64,000 nucleotides of DNA from Falsihalocynthiibacter halioticoli (GCF_025802015.1 NZ_JAOYFC010000003.1:1-64000); one strand, 5' to 3'; counted from the stretch's first letter, positions 35,089-44,294 are shown. Numbers and translations: made by a program. Notes: a model not told the origin generated them from the letters alone.

Positions 35089-36078
35089 CTAGAGATGGAG
35101 TTCAGCTTTCTGAAAGGTGAGGCGGTCTGTAATTTGGATCAACGCGCGGGTAATTTCCGGCTCTGACATTGCATGCCCCGCAACCGGAACCATCGTCAGA
35201 TCACACTTTGGATGACGCGCGGCAAGCGCCTGTGCTGCCTCGGGAGGGCAAACCATATCCTGACGGCCTTGCACAATTGAAACACCAATATGCTTAATCT
35301 TTTCAATATTTTGAAGAATATACCCATCCTCAGATAGAAACACTTTATTGAGGAAGTAATGGTTCTCAAGCCGCGAAAACGCTCTTGCGTAGTCCGCTGG
35401 CGGTGTCATGGAGCGGCCATTCGACGTAACCGAGGCAAGCGCATTTTCCCACGCAGCCCATGATTGCGCGTATCGCGTCTCTACCGCGCGATCACCTGAG
35501 AACAAACGTTTGTTATATGCCGCGATCATATCACCGCGCTCATCTTCGGGAATCAGCTCTTCGAACGAATGCCAAACCTCGGGATAAAACCGTGCAGCAC
35601 CGCCACCATAGAACCAATCAAGCTCCCGCTGCGTAGCAAGGAAAACTCCGCGCAGTACCAAATGCGCCACCGCGGCAGGATGAGTTTCGGCATAAACAAG
35701 CGCAAGCGTTGCGCCCCAGCTTCCGCCAAAAACAATCCAGCGGCTTATGCCAAGGTGCTCTCTAATTTTCTCAATATCTTCAACAAGATGCCATGTCGTG
35801 TTGGCCTCGACCGAAGCATTGGGGCGTGACCGCCCGCACCCCCGTTGATCAAACAGGATCACTCGATAGATTGCCGGATCGAAAAACCGGCGCATCATGG
35901 GCGAACAGCCGCCGCCAGGACCGCCGTGCAACACCACAACAGGCAGCCCCAACGGGTTGCCGCATTGCTCAACATAGATTTCGTGACCGTCACCAACATC
36001 AAGCATTTGCCGATGAAACGGTTCAATTGCCGAAAAAAGATAGTCGGATGCGCTGTTTTGGCGTGAGATTCTGTCCAT
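35089..36078 (-). CDS. pip: Proline iminopeptidase (alpha/beta hydrolase)
   Basis: 329 residues of the S33 peptidase family. The oxyanion region is LHGGPGGGCSP, the nucleophile elbow is GGSWGAT, and a late H is present in VPVAGHAMSE. It removes N-terminal proline from peptides. ATG 36078 was chosen; the open frame extends 14 codons further, into the ubiG promoter region, without an SD. It is divergent from ubiG. Confidence 0.92.
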   Translation of the reverse strand: MDRISRQNSASDYLFSAIEPFHRQMLDVGDGHEIYVEQCGNPLGLPVVVLHGGPGGGCSPMMRRFFDPAIYRVILFDQRGCGRSRPNASVEANTTWHLVEDIEKIREHLGISRWIVFGGSWGATLALVYAETHPAAVAHLVLRGVFLATQRELDWFYGGGAARFYPEVWHSFEELIPEDERGDMIAAYNKRLFSGDRAVETRYAQSWAAWENALASVTSNGRSMTPPADYARAFSRLENHYFLNKVFLSEDGYILQNIEKIKHIGVSIVQGRQDMVCPPEAAQALAARHPKCDLTMVPVAGHAMSEPEITRALIQITDRLTFQKAELHL

Positions 36079-36145
36079 GCAATTACTATATAGGGGGAGT
36101 AGCTGGCTTGCCCATGACAAATCGCCACCAACCTGTGAGGATCAG

Positions 36146-36892
36146 ATGACAACAGAAACCAACACAATCGACCCGCAAGAAGTCGCGAAGTTCGAAGCCA
36201 TGGCGGCAGAGTGGTGGGATCCGAACGGGAAGTTCAAGCCGCTTCATATGCTCAATCCCTGTCGGCTTGATTACATCACACAGCAAATCGCAGCAGAGTT
36301 TGACCGTGACCTGACGGCCAACAAACCGTTTGAAGGGCTGCGGATCATCGATATTGGTTGCGGGGGCGGGCTTTTGTCTGAACCTATGGCGCGGCTTGGG
36401 GCAACAGTTGTGGGCGCGGATGCGGCGGCGGGCAATATTCCCGTGGCGCAGGTTCATGCACAATCGCAAGGGCTTGAGATCGACTATCGCAACACAACAG
36501 CAGAAGCGATCGCAGATGAGGGCGAACGGTTTGATGTCGTGCTCAATATGGAAGTTGTGGAGCATGTGGCTGATCCACAGGGTTTTTTGACCGCCTGCCA
36601 AACGCTTCTCAATCCAGGTGGCTTGATGTTGTGCAGCACAATTAACCGCAACCCGAAAAGCTTCGCGATGGCGATCATCGGAGCAGAACACATCATGCGC
36701 TGGCTGCCAAAGGGCACGCATGAATGGAATAAATTCATTACGCCCGACGAACTCTACCAACTCATAGAAAGCGCGAGCCTAAGACCCGTAGACCGCAAGG
36801 GGTTTGTGTTTAATCCGATTACATGGAGTTGGTCGATTTCTGATCGTGATCTCTCGGTGAATTACGTCACCGCAAGCGTCAAACCAGCCTAA
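36146..36892 (+). CDS. ubiG: Ubiquinone biosynthesis O-methyltransferase UbiG
   Basis: 248 residues. SAM motif I is IDIGCGGGLLSEPMARLG; NMEVVEHVADP and NPGGLMLCSTINR are characteristic of UbiG, and the AAEWWDPNGKFKPLHMLNP N-terminus is diagnostic. It methylates two oxygen positions in ubiquinone synthesis. ATG 36146 has GAGGA upstream. Its end overlaps the marR gene by 4 bases, convergent. Confidence 0.95.
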   Translation: MTTETNTIDPQEVAKFEAMAAEWWDPNGKFKPLHMLNPCRLDYITQQIAAEFDRDLTANKPFEGLRIIDIGCGGGLLSEPMARLGATVVGADAAAGNIPVAQVHAQSQGLEIDYRNTTAEAIADEGERFDVVLNMEVVEHVADPQGFLTACQTLLNPGGLMLCSTINRNPKSFAMAIIGAEHIMRWLPKGTHEWNKFITPDELYQLIESASLRPVDRKGFVFNPITWSWSISDRDLSVNYVTASVKPA

Positions 36893-37329
36893 TTTTCGGC
36901 CAAGCGAACGCGCAGTTCGCGCAGCACAGGTAATATCGAACGCACCTTATCCGACCCGATATCGCCGACCACACTGGCAACCGCCGGTGCAATAGCAGTC
37001 AATGCCGCCTCACAGGCGCGCCGACCAGACGGGCTAATCGCTACGAACTTACGCCGCGCATCATCCCAATCGGGGCGGATATGAACATGCCCTGCCGCCT
37101 CTAGTTTTGAGAGCGTGTTGGTCATCGCCCCGCGTGTTACCGAAAAGGCTTTTGCCAACTGCGCGGGCGAGCGTTCGCTACTTACGTGCATCAGGTGGTT
37201 CAAAACCGAAAAATGCGATAGCTCCATTCCCTTAGGCAAAGCTTTTCCCAGCCTGTTGCGCGCAAGCTGATCAGCCATGAAAATCTCGCTAAACAGCGAA
37301 ATCGCAAGGGAATTGTGTTGATCGGTCAT
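36889..37329 (-). CDS. MarR family transcriptional regulator
   Basis: 146 residues with the MarR winged helix (RSPAQLAKAFSVTRGAMTNTLSKLEAAG) and the DDARRKFVAIS wing. It overlaps the nitrilase-like gene by 4 bases (ATGA), so it is co-translated as the last gene of comF-grxC-nitrilase-marR. Its ligand and targets are unknown. Confidence 0.9.
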   Translation of the reverse strand: MTDQHNSLAISLFSEIFMADQLARNRLGKALPKGMELSHFSVLNHLMHVSSERSPAQLAKAFSVTRGAMTNTLSKLEAAGHVHIRPDWDDARRKFVAISPSGRRACEAALTAIAPAVASVVGDIGSDKVRSILPVLRELRVRLAEN

Positions 37330-38156
37330 GACGGTTTTTTAAACGCCCGAGCATTTTTTAGCGAGGGAATTTTTTGCCGCGCTGTTTCAACCTCATCAAC
37401 GTCGATGTCAACAATCATCACGCCAGGGTCTTCGCCTGCATCTGCTAGCACCTCGCCCCATGGCGATACCACGAGCGAATGCCCGTAAGTTCTGCGCTCT
37501 GACCCGTCTTGTTGGCGATGGCTGCCACATTGCGCTGGCGCCAAAACGAAACAACCCGTTTCAATCGCCCGAGCGCGAAGCAAAACATGCCAATGCGCCT
37601 CACCCGAAACAGCTGTAAAGGCCGCCGGCTGCGTGATGATCTGCGCGCCGGCTTCGGCCAAGGCTCTGTGAAGCTGTGGAAAGCGCACGTCATAACACAC
37701 CGTCATTCCGACGTTGCCCAAAGGTGTTTCTGCAACGACCGCATCTTCGCCGGGACGGTATCCCGCGCTTTCTTTGTAAGTTTCCGTTTCCGAAAGCTCG
37801 ACATCGAACATGTGGATTTTGTCATAGCTCGCCGTGATCTCGCCTGTTGGAGAGATCAGGAAAGACCGATTGGCGAAGCGGTCCTCGTTTTCCAGCTTAA
37901 TCCCGAGCGAGCCGATCAGTATCCAAATGCCGAGCGTCGCTGCTTCGTTCCGGATAGCCGCAAGCGTTTCGTCCTCGCTTTGAAAACTTAGCACCGCTTG
38001 CTGATGTTTACGCGAATTCGAAACGCAGTTGGACACTTCAGGCGTCAGCACGAACTCCGCGCCCTTCTCGGCCGCCTCGCAGATCATGCCGAGAATAACG
38101 GGCAGATTCTCTTTGGGTGAATCCGAGGAGTTCAGCTGGCAAAGCCCGACCCGCAT
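37326..38156 (-). CDS. Carbon-nitrogen hydrolase (Nit1/Nit2-like)
   Basis: 276 residues of the nitrilase superfamily. The catalytic triad is visible: E40 (LTPEVSN), K113 (YDKIHMFDVEL) and C154 (MTVCYDVRFP). The YDKIHMFD and RAIETG regions fit the Nit branch, whose members act as omega-amidase or deaminated-glutathione amidase. grxC lies 2 bases upstream, which favours a glutathione-related role as an inference. Coupled to marR downstream. Confidence 0.88.
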   Translation of the reverse strand: MRVGLCQLNSSDSPKENLPVILGMICEAAEKGAEFVLTPEVSNCVSNSRKHQQAVLSFQSEDETLAAIRNEAATLGIWILIGSLGIKLENEDRFANRSFLISPTGEITASYDKIHMFDVELSETETYKESAGYRPGEDAVVAETPLGNVGMTVCYDVRFPQLHRALAEAGAQIITQPAAFTAVSGEAHWHVLLRARAIETGCFVLAPAQCGSHRQQDGSERRTYGHSLVVSPWGEVLADAGEDPGVMIVDIDVDEVETARQKIPSLKNARAFKKPS

Positions 38157-38158
38157 GA

Positions 38159-38416
38159 TTACCCAGCCAGCAATGCGTCAAGCTTGCCGCGCTGCTCCAA
38201 TGCATAAAGGTCATCGCATCCGCCAACATGCGTATCGCCCACAAAAATCTGTGGAACGGTCCGCCCGCCGTTGGCGCGTTGTGTCATTTTTTGGCGCAAC
38301 GCAGGGTCGCGGGAAACGTCAAATTCAACAAAGCTTACCGACTTGCTGTTCAGAAGCCGCTTTGCCGCGTGGCAGAAGCCGCATGTTTGTGTGGTGTAAA
38401 TCTCTACAGTTTGCAT
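38159..38416 (-). CDS. grxC: Glutaredoxin 3 (GrxC-type)
   Basis: 85 residues. The redox site is C12-G-F-C15, with TVPQIFVG (cis-proline) and HVGGCDDLYAL (glutathione binding) downstream. It is a class I dithiol glutaredoxin; the usual middle residues PY are replaced by GF. It reduces disulfides with glutathione. It lies between comF (38 bases upstream) and the nitrilase-like gene. Confidence 0.94.
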   Translation of the reverse strand: MQTVEIYTTQTCGFCHAAKRLLNSKSVSFVEFDVSRDPALRQKMTQRANGGRTVPQIFVGDTHVGGCDDLYALEQRGKLDALLAG

Positions 38417-38454
38417 CTCAAATCCTGTTACTTGGTCGGTGCATATATGGAGAT

Positions 38455-39174
38455 TTAGCTGTCTCTTTCAACGCGCGCTAGTGCGATAACGTTCACTTCG
38501 CTCGCCAATGATGCAATGCAGGCGCGTGCTGCGGCGTTGATCGTCGCTCCCGTCGTCAGAACATCATCAACCAGAAGCACCGACCGCCCCTCCATGCGCT
38601 GCCAATATTTGGGATGCGGCATGATCGCGTTGCTCAATGTCTTGCGCCGTTTGCCCGCAGTTTGTCCTTCAAGGCTCTGGGTGCGCTTCACGCGTCGGAG
38701 CAACTCGGGCACATGCTCAAGGTGCAGGTTGTTTGCAATTTCTTTGGAAAGAAGCGCGGATTGGTTAAAGCGGCGCTTCATAAACCGTGTCCAATGCAAA
38801 GGAATGGGCGCAACAATCGTGTCATCATCCACGATCTCTTCTGCTGCGCGCGACATCCATTCCGCAGCGGGCTTCACCACATCAAGTCGATCCCCGTGCT
38901 TCAGTGCCAGAACAAGCTTGCGACCTGTATCCTTATAGAGAAACGCCGCGCGCCCTCTGTCCCAGACGCGTCGGCCCTCCAGACACTCATCACAATATAG
39001 TGTTTCTCCTTCAACAACCTCGCCCATCAACGGAGACCCGCAACAATCGCAAACGACCCCAGTAATAAAGCGTGTATCGCGCCAACAGGGGCCACAGAGG
39101 GCCCCCTCAGACTCCACCATGTCACCACAGCCAATACACTGCGGCGGAAAGACCGCTCGGAGAAGCCTTTGCAT
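38455..39174 (-). CDS. comF: ComF family phosphoribosyltransferase-like protein
   Basis: 239 residues. A four-cysteine N-terminal zinc-ribbon-like part (CIGCGD, CGPC, then CDCCG and CDEC) precedes the PRTase domain, with the PRPP loop VLLVDDVLTTGATI near residue 200. In competent bacteria ComF acts in DNA uptake; in others the role is unclear. It is divergent from the methyltransferase-like gene, and its AAAGGA abuts ATG 39174 closely, so the start is slightly uncertain. Confidence 0.9.
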   Translation of the reverse strand: MQRLLRAVFPPQCIGCGDMVESEGALCGPCWRDTRFITGVVCDCCGSPLMGEVVEGETLYCDECLEGRRVWDRGRAAFLYKDTGRKLVLALKHGDRLDVVKPAAEWMSRAAEEIVDDDTIVAPIPLHWTRFMKRRFNQSALLSKEIANNLHLEHVPELLRRVKRTQSLEGQTAGKRRKTLSNAIMPHPKYWQRMEGRSVLLVDDVLTTGATINAAARACIASLASEVNVIALARVERDS

Positions 39175-39217
39175 TCCTTTAAAACCTTTCTAAATTGCGC
39201 CGAACAAAGGACACAGA

Positions 39218-40060
39218 ATGAATAACCAGCCACCAGAGCTTACCGAAAGAAAAGCGCTCGAATTGCACCGCGCCCGCGCGCAGCACGACGCGCTGTTTCT
39301 TCAGCTCGACACGGCTGATGAAATTCAGGAAAGACTCACCGAGGTTAACAGAAGGTTTACAAACCCGGCCATCGTGACCGCTTTCCCCGAAATTTGGCGC
39401 GAGTGTTTCCCGAACGCCAAGATTATCAGCGACACAGACGTTCTTTCACTTGAGCAACAAGCCCACGACCTCGTTATCCACGCGCTTTGCCTTCATTGGG
39501 CGAATGATCCCGTGGGCCAGCTTGTTCAGTCTCGCCGCGCTCTCAAGCCTGATGGATTGTTCATCGGCGCGATGTTCGGCGGGCAAACCCTCGCAGAACT
39601 CCGCAGCGTTTTGGCAGAGGTCGAAAGCGCAACGACTGGGGGCATCTCCCCTCGTGTTGCTCCGATGGCCGAAATTCGTGACCTCGGCGGCCTACTCCAG
39701 CGCGCTGGCTTCGCACTCCCTGTCGCGGACTCCGCCGTCAAAACTGTGACCTATTCCGACGCGGTGCGACTTATGCATGATCTGCGACATATGGGCGAAG
39801 GCAACGCATTGGCCCAGCGCCACAAGAAGCCACTTACCCGCTCGCAAATCGAGAAGATTGTTGAAACCTATGCGACCCATTTTCCAAGTGAATCAGGGCG
39901 CATTAGAGCCACATTTGAAATTGTCTATCTAACCGGATGGGCACCAGATGATAGCCAGCAGAAACCGCTGCGCCCCGGTTCAGCAACCACAAGACTAGCA
40001 GATGCCCTTGGCACGTCTGAGTTGACCATTCCGAATAGCTCCGCCAAGACACAACCCTAA
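39218..40060 (+). CDS. SAM-methyltransferase-like protein, NDUFAF5/BioC-type, degenerate motif I
   Basis: 280 residues. It resembles the NDUFAF5/BioC branch, with the HALCLHWANDPVGQLVQSRRALKPDG region and the later GGISPRVAPMAEIRDLGGLLQRAGF. The SAM-binding GxGxG loop is not recognisable: residues 45-65 read FTNPAIVTAFPEIW where LDLGCG would be expected. It may bind SAM differently or be inactive. The 25-base spacing to hemH indicates co-transcription. Confidence 0.8.
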   Translation: MNNQPPELTERKALELHRARAQHDALFLQLDTADEIQERLTEVNRRFTNPAIVTAFPEIWRECFPNAKIISDTDVLSLEQQAHDLVIHALCLHWANDPVGQLVQSRRALKPDGLFIGAMFGGQTLAELRSVLAEVESATTGGISPRVAPMAEIRDLGGLLQRAGFALPVADSAVKTVTYSDAVRLMHDLRHMGEGNALAQRHKKPLTRSQIEKIVETYATHFPSESGRIRATFEIVYLTGWAPDDSQQKPLRPGSATTRLADALGTSELTIPNSSAKTQP

Positions 40061-40085
40061 GCCCGCGCGCAACAGGATCGCCAGT

Positions 40086-41108
40086 ATGAAACCAGCCAAC
40101 CACCCAAGCCTTCCAACGCCGAAAATCGGTGTTCTGATCGCAAACCTCGGCACGCCCGACAATTACGATTATTGGTCGATGCGCCGATACCTGTCGGAGT
40201 TTCTCTCAGACCAGCGCGTCATCGATTACCCTGCATGGAAGTGGCAGCCCATTCTACAGGGCATCATTCTGAGCAAACGCCCATTTTCATCCGGCGCGGC
40301 TTACAAAAGCATCTGGAATCATGATCTCGGCGAAAGCCCGTTGATGACAATCACAAAGGCCCAAACAAACGCTATTTCTGCTGCGTTAGAGACTGAGTTT
40401 GGTGACGACGTAGTTGTTGATTTCTGTATGCGGTACGGGAACCCATCAACAAAATCCAAGGTCGCCGCTTTGATCGAACAAGGCTGTGACAAAATCCTCT
40501 TCTTCCCGCTGTATCCGCAATATGCGGGCGCAACGACCGCAACAGCAAATGATGCTTTTTTCGCCGCGCTTGCCGATAAACCTTGGCAACCATCGGTGCG
40601 AACAGTTCCCGCCTATTTTGACCATCCGCAATATATCGACGCCCTCGCTGGGTCCATCCGCGACGCTTACGAAAACCTCGAAACAAAGCCTGATTTGCTC
40701 GTTGCGTCGTATCACGGCATGCCAGAGCGCTACCTGACACAAGGCGATCCCTATCATTGCCAATGCCAGAAAACTACGCGACTGGTTCGCGAGGCGCTGG
40801 GCTGGGACAAGGACAAGATTGTAACCACTTTTCAATCTCGGTTTGGCCCTGAAGAATGGCTCAAGCCCTATACCGTTGAAGAGGTCGCGCGCCTTGCTGA
40901 ATCCGGCAAAAAGAACATCGCGGTGATTGCACCTGCCTTCTCTGCCGACTGCATCGAGACACTCGAGGAAATCAACGAAGAGATCAAAGAAGCGTTTGAA
41001 GAGGCCGGCGGTGAAAGCTTTACGTACATTCCTTGCCTGAATGAGCAGCCCGCGCACATCAATGCTCTTACCACGATCATCAAAGAGAACCTCCAAGGCT
41101 GGACATAG
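40086..41108 (+). CDS. hemH: Ferrochelatase
   Basis: 340 residues. Ferrochelatase signatures are present: VLIANLGTPD, the FPLYPQYAG segment, SYHGMPERY with the iron-binding His, and TFQSRFGPEEWL. It inserts ferrous iron into protoporphyrin IX at the last step of heme synthesis. It follows the methyltransferase-like gene and ends at a hairpin shared with the convergent L,D-transpeptidase gene. Confidence 0.97.
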   Translation: MKPANHPSLPTPKIGVLIANLGTPDNYDYWSMRRYLSEFLSDQRVIDYPAWKWQPILQGIILSKRPFSSGAAYKSIWNHDLGESPLMTITKAQTNAISAALETEFGDDVVVDFCMRYGNPSTKSKVAALIEQGCDKILFFPLYPQYAGATTATANDAFFAALADKPWQPSVRTVPAYFDHPQYIDALAGSIRDAYENLETKPDLLVASYHGMPERYLTQGDPYHCQCQKTTRLVREALGWDKDKIVTTFQSRFGPEEWLKPYTVEEVARLAESGKKNIAVIAPAFSADCIETLEEINEEIKEAFEEAGGESFTYIPCLNEQPAHINALTTIIKENLQGWT

Positions 41109-41111
41109 AAA

Positions 41112-41132
41112 CGGGCAGGAAAGACCTGCCCG
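41112..41132. terminator. Hairpin between convergent hemH and L,D-transpeptidase genes
   Basis: A perfect 8-bp stem (CGGGCAGG 41112-41119 with CCTGCCCG 41125-41132, loop of 5) starts 3 bases after the hemH stop. The T tracts are short on both strands, so it is a probable but not strong bidirectional terminator. Confidence 0.65.
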
Positions 41133-41162
41133 CGTTCAAAACCTAATAAAACAGCATTCCGA

Positions 41163-41771
41163 TTAGATAATCAGAACCTGCGTGCCGTTCTTGGTCAGCG
41201 CATAGAGCTCTGCAATGTTTTCGTTGTACAGGCCAATACAGCCGTTTGACGACTTACGGCCGATCTTACGCGTGTCTTGTGTGCCGTGGATACGGTAATA
41301 GGTCCAAGTCAAATAGAGCGCGTGTGTTCCAAGAGGGTTGGTCGGACCAGGCGGAATGAAGTCCGGCCACTCTGGATTACGCTTCTTCATCGCCGGCGTC
41401 GGAGCCCAGCTTGGACCCTCAACCTTACGGATCACCTTAGTACGCCCACGGCGCGTAAGATCTTCGGAGATCGGAACAGAGGTTGGATACAGCTTGTAGA
41501 TCGACTGATCGTCAGACCAGAAATGCAGCGCACGGGACGACACATCCACAAGGATCGCACCATTTCGGGTGTTGCTGAAATAAGGGCGCCAATCAAGCGA
41601 ACGGAAGCTCGAAATGTTATGGCGTACGTCATTGCGCGGCTGGGCTTGTTCAAAAACAATATCTCCGGAAGAATCACGAGCGATTGCGGGCATTGCAAGC
41701 CCACTTGCAAGTGCAACAGAAGTTCCGAGAAAGCGGCGGCGGCTATATTTAAATGATTTTGATGCAGACAT
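41163..41771 (-). CDS. L,D-transpeptidase with Tat signal (YkuD domain)
   Basis: 202 residues. A twin-arginine signal (YSRRRFLGTS followed by a hydrophobic stretch) ends near AIA. The YkuD catalytic region holds IHGTQDTRKIG and SSNGCIGLYNE with the Cys nucleophile; the usual Arg after GCI is replaced by Gly. It would cross-link peptidoglycan or attach proteins to it in the periplasm. ATG 41771 has AAGGA at good spacing; an ATG 15 bases upstream lacks one. Divergent from the CAP lipoprotein gene. Confidence 0.9.
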   Translation of the reverse strand: MSASKSFKYSRRRFLGTSVALASGLAMPAIARDSSGDIVFEQAQPRNDVRHNISSFRSLDWRPYFSNTRNGAILVDVSSRALHFWSDDQSIYKLYPTSVPISEDLTRRGRTKVIRKVEGPSWAPTPAMKKRNPEWPDFIPPGPTNPLGTHALYLTWTYYRIHGTQDTRKIGRKSSNGCIGLYNENIAELYALTKNGTQVLII

Positions 41772-41939
41772 CTGGAATTCCTTCATCTATCGCGACAGCG
41801 AGTCAGACAGCACATTATGGCGCGAAAGACGCAGTCGCAATTCAAAGAATCGTCATTTGGCCGAAACCCGCTTGTGTGGGTTTGAACCGCAACGTTTCTG
41901 TCGTTAAAGAGGATAATGTAGCACTTTTGGGATATTAAA

Positions 41940-42479
41940 ATGAACAAATTTATTGCTCTGTCCGTTTCCGCGATGATTGCATTGGCCGCTTGCGAGCCAA
42001 CATCCACTGCGCCAACCGTCGATTCTTATGGTCGGCCGCTCCCAAAAGTTTACCGAGTCCCGAGCGCAAGTAGTGGCAAGGTTCAGTTCGCCGTTCTGGA
42101 TTCGGTGAATGTGTTACGTGAGGCCGCAGGCGCGCAGCCGCTTGAGCTTGATTCCAAACTCACCGCCGCCGCAGCGACCCATTCTCGCGATATGTCTGTA
42201 CAAAACCGCCCATGGCACTTTGGCTCTGATGGTTCCTCCCCTCTCGATCGCGTTGCACGCACCGGATACAACGGGACGCTGGCTGGCGAAGTGATTTCGG
42301 AAACATATGAAACCGAACTTCAAACTCTAGCCGCTTGGATGGAGCAGCCAGATACGCGCGCCGTGATTATGGATCCGGCTGCAAATGAAATGGGCTTTGC
42401 TTGGTATCAGGAAGACAACGGCAAAATCTGGTGGACACTGGTCACCGGCAAGCCGCGTGGAATTGCCGGTAACTCCTGA
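41940..42479 (+). CDS. CAP (SCP/PR1) domain lipoprotein
   Basis: 179 residues. A lipoprotein signal peptide ends in LAAC (lipidated Cys near 18). The CAP domain follows, with LDSKLTAAAATHSRDM and the PWHFGSDGSS loop, typical of bacterial YkwD-like secreted proteins. Function is unknown in most cases. It lies between two L,D-transpeptidase genes, divergent from one and convergent with the other, which suggests a cell-wall role as an inference. Confidence 0.87.
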   Translation: MNKFIALSVSAMIALAACEPTSTAPTVDSYGRPLPKVYRVPSASSGKVQFAVLDSVNVLREAAGAQPLELDSKLTAAAATHSRDMSVQNRPWHFGSDGSSPLDRVARTGYNGTLAGEVISETYETELQTLAAWMEQPDTRAVIMDPAANEMGFAWYQEDNGKIWWTLVTGKPRGIAGNS

Positions 42480-42500
42480 ATTATCTCTAAGTCGCCTGAT

Positions 42501-42995
42501 CTAAGGATAAACCGAGATTACGGTGCCTAGATTCACCATTGGGTAAATCTCTTCCATCTCCTTATCGGTGACGGCGATACAGCCCCACGTCCAGTCTTTC
42601 TTGTTTTTATAGCGTGGGTCAGGGCTTTCGCCGTGAATAAAGATATCCCCACCAGCGCTTTTGCCGACGGCACGCGCACGCTGAACATCATCGGTGTTCG
42701 GATAAGACATTCCGATTGAAAGATAGAAATCACTGTTCGGATTTCGACGGTTGATAAGATAACTGCCCTCTGGCGTCTTCCCATCACCTTCGTACTGCTT
42801 ATGTCCGACTGGCTCAAAGCCAAGGTGAATATCATAAGACTTCAGCACCTTGTCATGGTGCATCAAGAACATCTTGCGATCTTCTTTATAGACAAGAATC
42901 CGTGTGACTTCTGGCCCGTTATAAGGCTTCATTCCGCCACAACCGGAAAGAACGAATGAAATCGCCGTGATGGCGACAATTAGGATTGCCCGCAT
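42501..42995 (-). CDS. L,D-transpeptidase family lipoprotein
   Basis: About 164 residues. The signal peptide ends at LSGC, giving a lipid-anchored protein. The YkuD domain has DGKTPEGSYLINRRNPNS, DIFIHG and the nucleophile motif WTWGCIAVTDKEM. ATG 42995 gives an ideal lipoprotein signal; ATG 43022 adds 9 residues and neither has a strong SD. It converges with the CAP lipoprotein gene. Confidence 0.88.
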   Translation of the reverse strand: MRAILIVAITAISFVLSGCGGMKPYNGPEVTRILVYKEDRKMFLMHHDKVLKSYDIHLGFEPVGHKQYEGDGKTPEGSYLINRRNPNSDFYLSIGMSYPNTDDVQRARAVGKSAGGDIFIHGESPDPRYKNKKDWTWGCIAVTDKEMEEIYPMVNLGTVISVYP

Positions 42996-43045
42996 TTTAC
43001 TGCCCGTTACTGTACTGCTCATTGATTTTTATTAGCCTGACTATA

Positions 43046-43058
43046 GCGCAAATTGCGC
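43046..43058. promoter_or_regulatory. 13-bp palindrome in the putative promoter of the L,D-transpeptidase lipoprotein gene
   Basis: GCGCAA-A-TTGCGC lies directly upstream of a TATAGT (-10-like, minus strand, 43045-43040), so it would sit in the promoter spacer. It might be an operator. The -35 region is weak, and short GC-rich palindromes occur by chance. Confidence 0.3.
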
Positions 43059-43079
43059 CATTAGAAAATCAGGGATTCG

Positions 43080-44294
43080 TTACCTACGCAAAAATGACGC
43101 GGCGATCTCGACATGTGGCGACCAGCGAAATTGATCGACAACCTGAACAAAACCAATCTCAAACCCCGCGCCGACCAATGTTTGCGCGTCTCGTGCGAAG
43201 GTGACCGGATTGCAAGACACCATGGACACCAGCCCCGCCTTCGATGCCGCTATCTCTGCGATTTGAGCTTCTGCTCCCGCGCGCGGCGGGTCGATGACAA
43301 TCGCGTCAAAGCCTTTGATCTCATCGGGCAATAGCGGTCTCCGAAAGAGATCGCGCGCCTCTGTTGTTAGGTGTTTCAACCCTTTGCCAAATCGCCATGC
43401 TTGATCAAGTGCGGTTAGCATAGAGGCCTCGCCCTCAACCGCATGGACTTCCGCCTGTTCCGCAATTGGCAATGAAAACGTGCCGCATCCAGAGAACAAG
43501 TCCAATACCTTTTCTGCACCAGAAACAGTCTCTAACACAGCTGAAACCAGCGCGTTTTCCCCATCTTTGGTTGCCTGAAGAAAGGTCCCTGCGGGGGGAG
43601 TCACCCTGTGGCCCGCGAACTCTTGGACCGGAGCGTGTATTTCGCAAACCAGCTCGTCTTCCCACGTCAAACGCGCCAAACCGAATTGGTTCGCGATACC
43701 AGCAAGCTCAATCCGAAGCGGCCCATCCAGCGGTTTGCCACCTTGCGCCAAAACATCAACCCCGCCGAGCGTTTGCGTTACGGTAAAGCTGATCTCTGCC
43801 TTTCGGGAGGTTCCGGCAATAGTTAGCGCCTCAAGCGCGGGAATTGCTTCCTTCACCGCCGGCTCGAGCAGCTTACAGTTTGGGATCTCAATGATTATTC
43901 CTGATGCCCGTGTGTGGAACCCAATCATCGCACCATTCTTGGTCCGCTTTCCGGCCAAGCCAGCGCGGCGGCGAGATTGCGGCGGGGATGTTTGAATGGG
44001 CCGGAACTCCGCCGTTAGGCCATGAGTTTCCAAGGCGCGACGCACCACATCTTGCTTCCAATTCGCCACAAATGCATCCGAGGCATGCATCAGGCTACAC
44101 CCACCGCACGACTTGTAATGGCTGCACGGCGGTTTTACCCGATCCGACGACGGCTCCAGAATACGCGGCGCGGCCATTTTACCGCCTTCGACATCTCCCT
44201 CGACAACTTCGCCAGGCAAAGCCATCGGAACGAACACAGGGCCCTCGGCAATGCCGTCTCCAAGATGGCCAAGCCGCTCGATTGTTACCTTCAC
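43080..44294 (-). CDS. RumA/TrmA-type RNA (uracil-5-)-methyltransferase
   Basis: 404 residues. An N-terminal TRAM-like stretch is followed by the cysteine cluster CSHYKSCGGCSLMH, the SAM motif VLDLFSGCGTFSLPIA, VIDPPRAGAE, and MVSCNPVTFARD with the catalytic Cys. The fold is that of the 5-methyluridine RNA methyltransferases, which use an iron-sulfur cluster. Which uridine (23S rRNA or tRNA) cannot be read. It starts with a 4-base overlap with the ABC exporter gene. Confidence 0.92.
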   Translation of the reverse strand: MKVTIERLGHLGDGIAEGPVFVPMALPGEVVEGDVEGGKMAAPRILEPSSDRVKPPCSHYKSCGGCSLMHASDAFVANWKQDVVRRALETHGLTAEFRPIQTSPPQSRRRAGLAGKRTKNGAMIGFHTRASGIIIEIPNCKLLEPAVKEAIPALEALTIAGTSRKAEISFTVTQTLGGVDVLAQGGKPLDGPLRIELAGIANQFGLARLTWEDELVCEIHAPVQEFAGHRVTPPAGTFLQATKDGENALVSAVLETVSGAEKVLDLFSGCGTFSLPIAEQAEVHAVEGEASMLTALDQAWRFGKGLKHLTTEARDLFRRPLLPDEIKGFDAIVIDPPRAGAEAQIAEIAASKAGLVSMVSCNPVTFARDAQTLVGAGFEIGFVQVVDQFRWSPHVEIAASFLRR

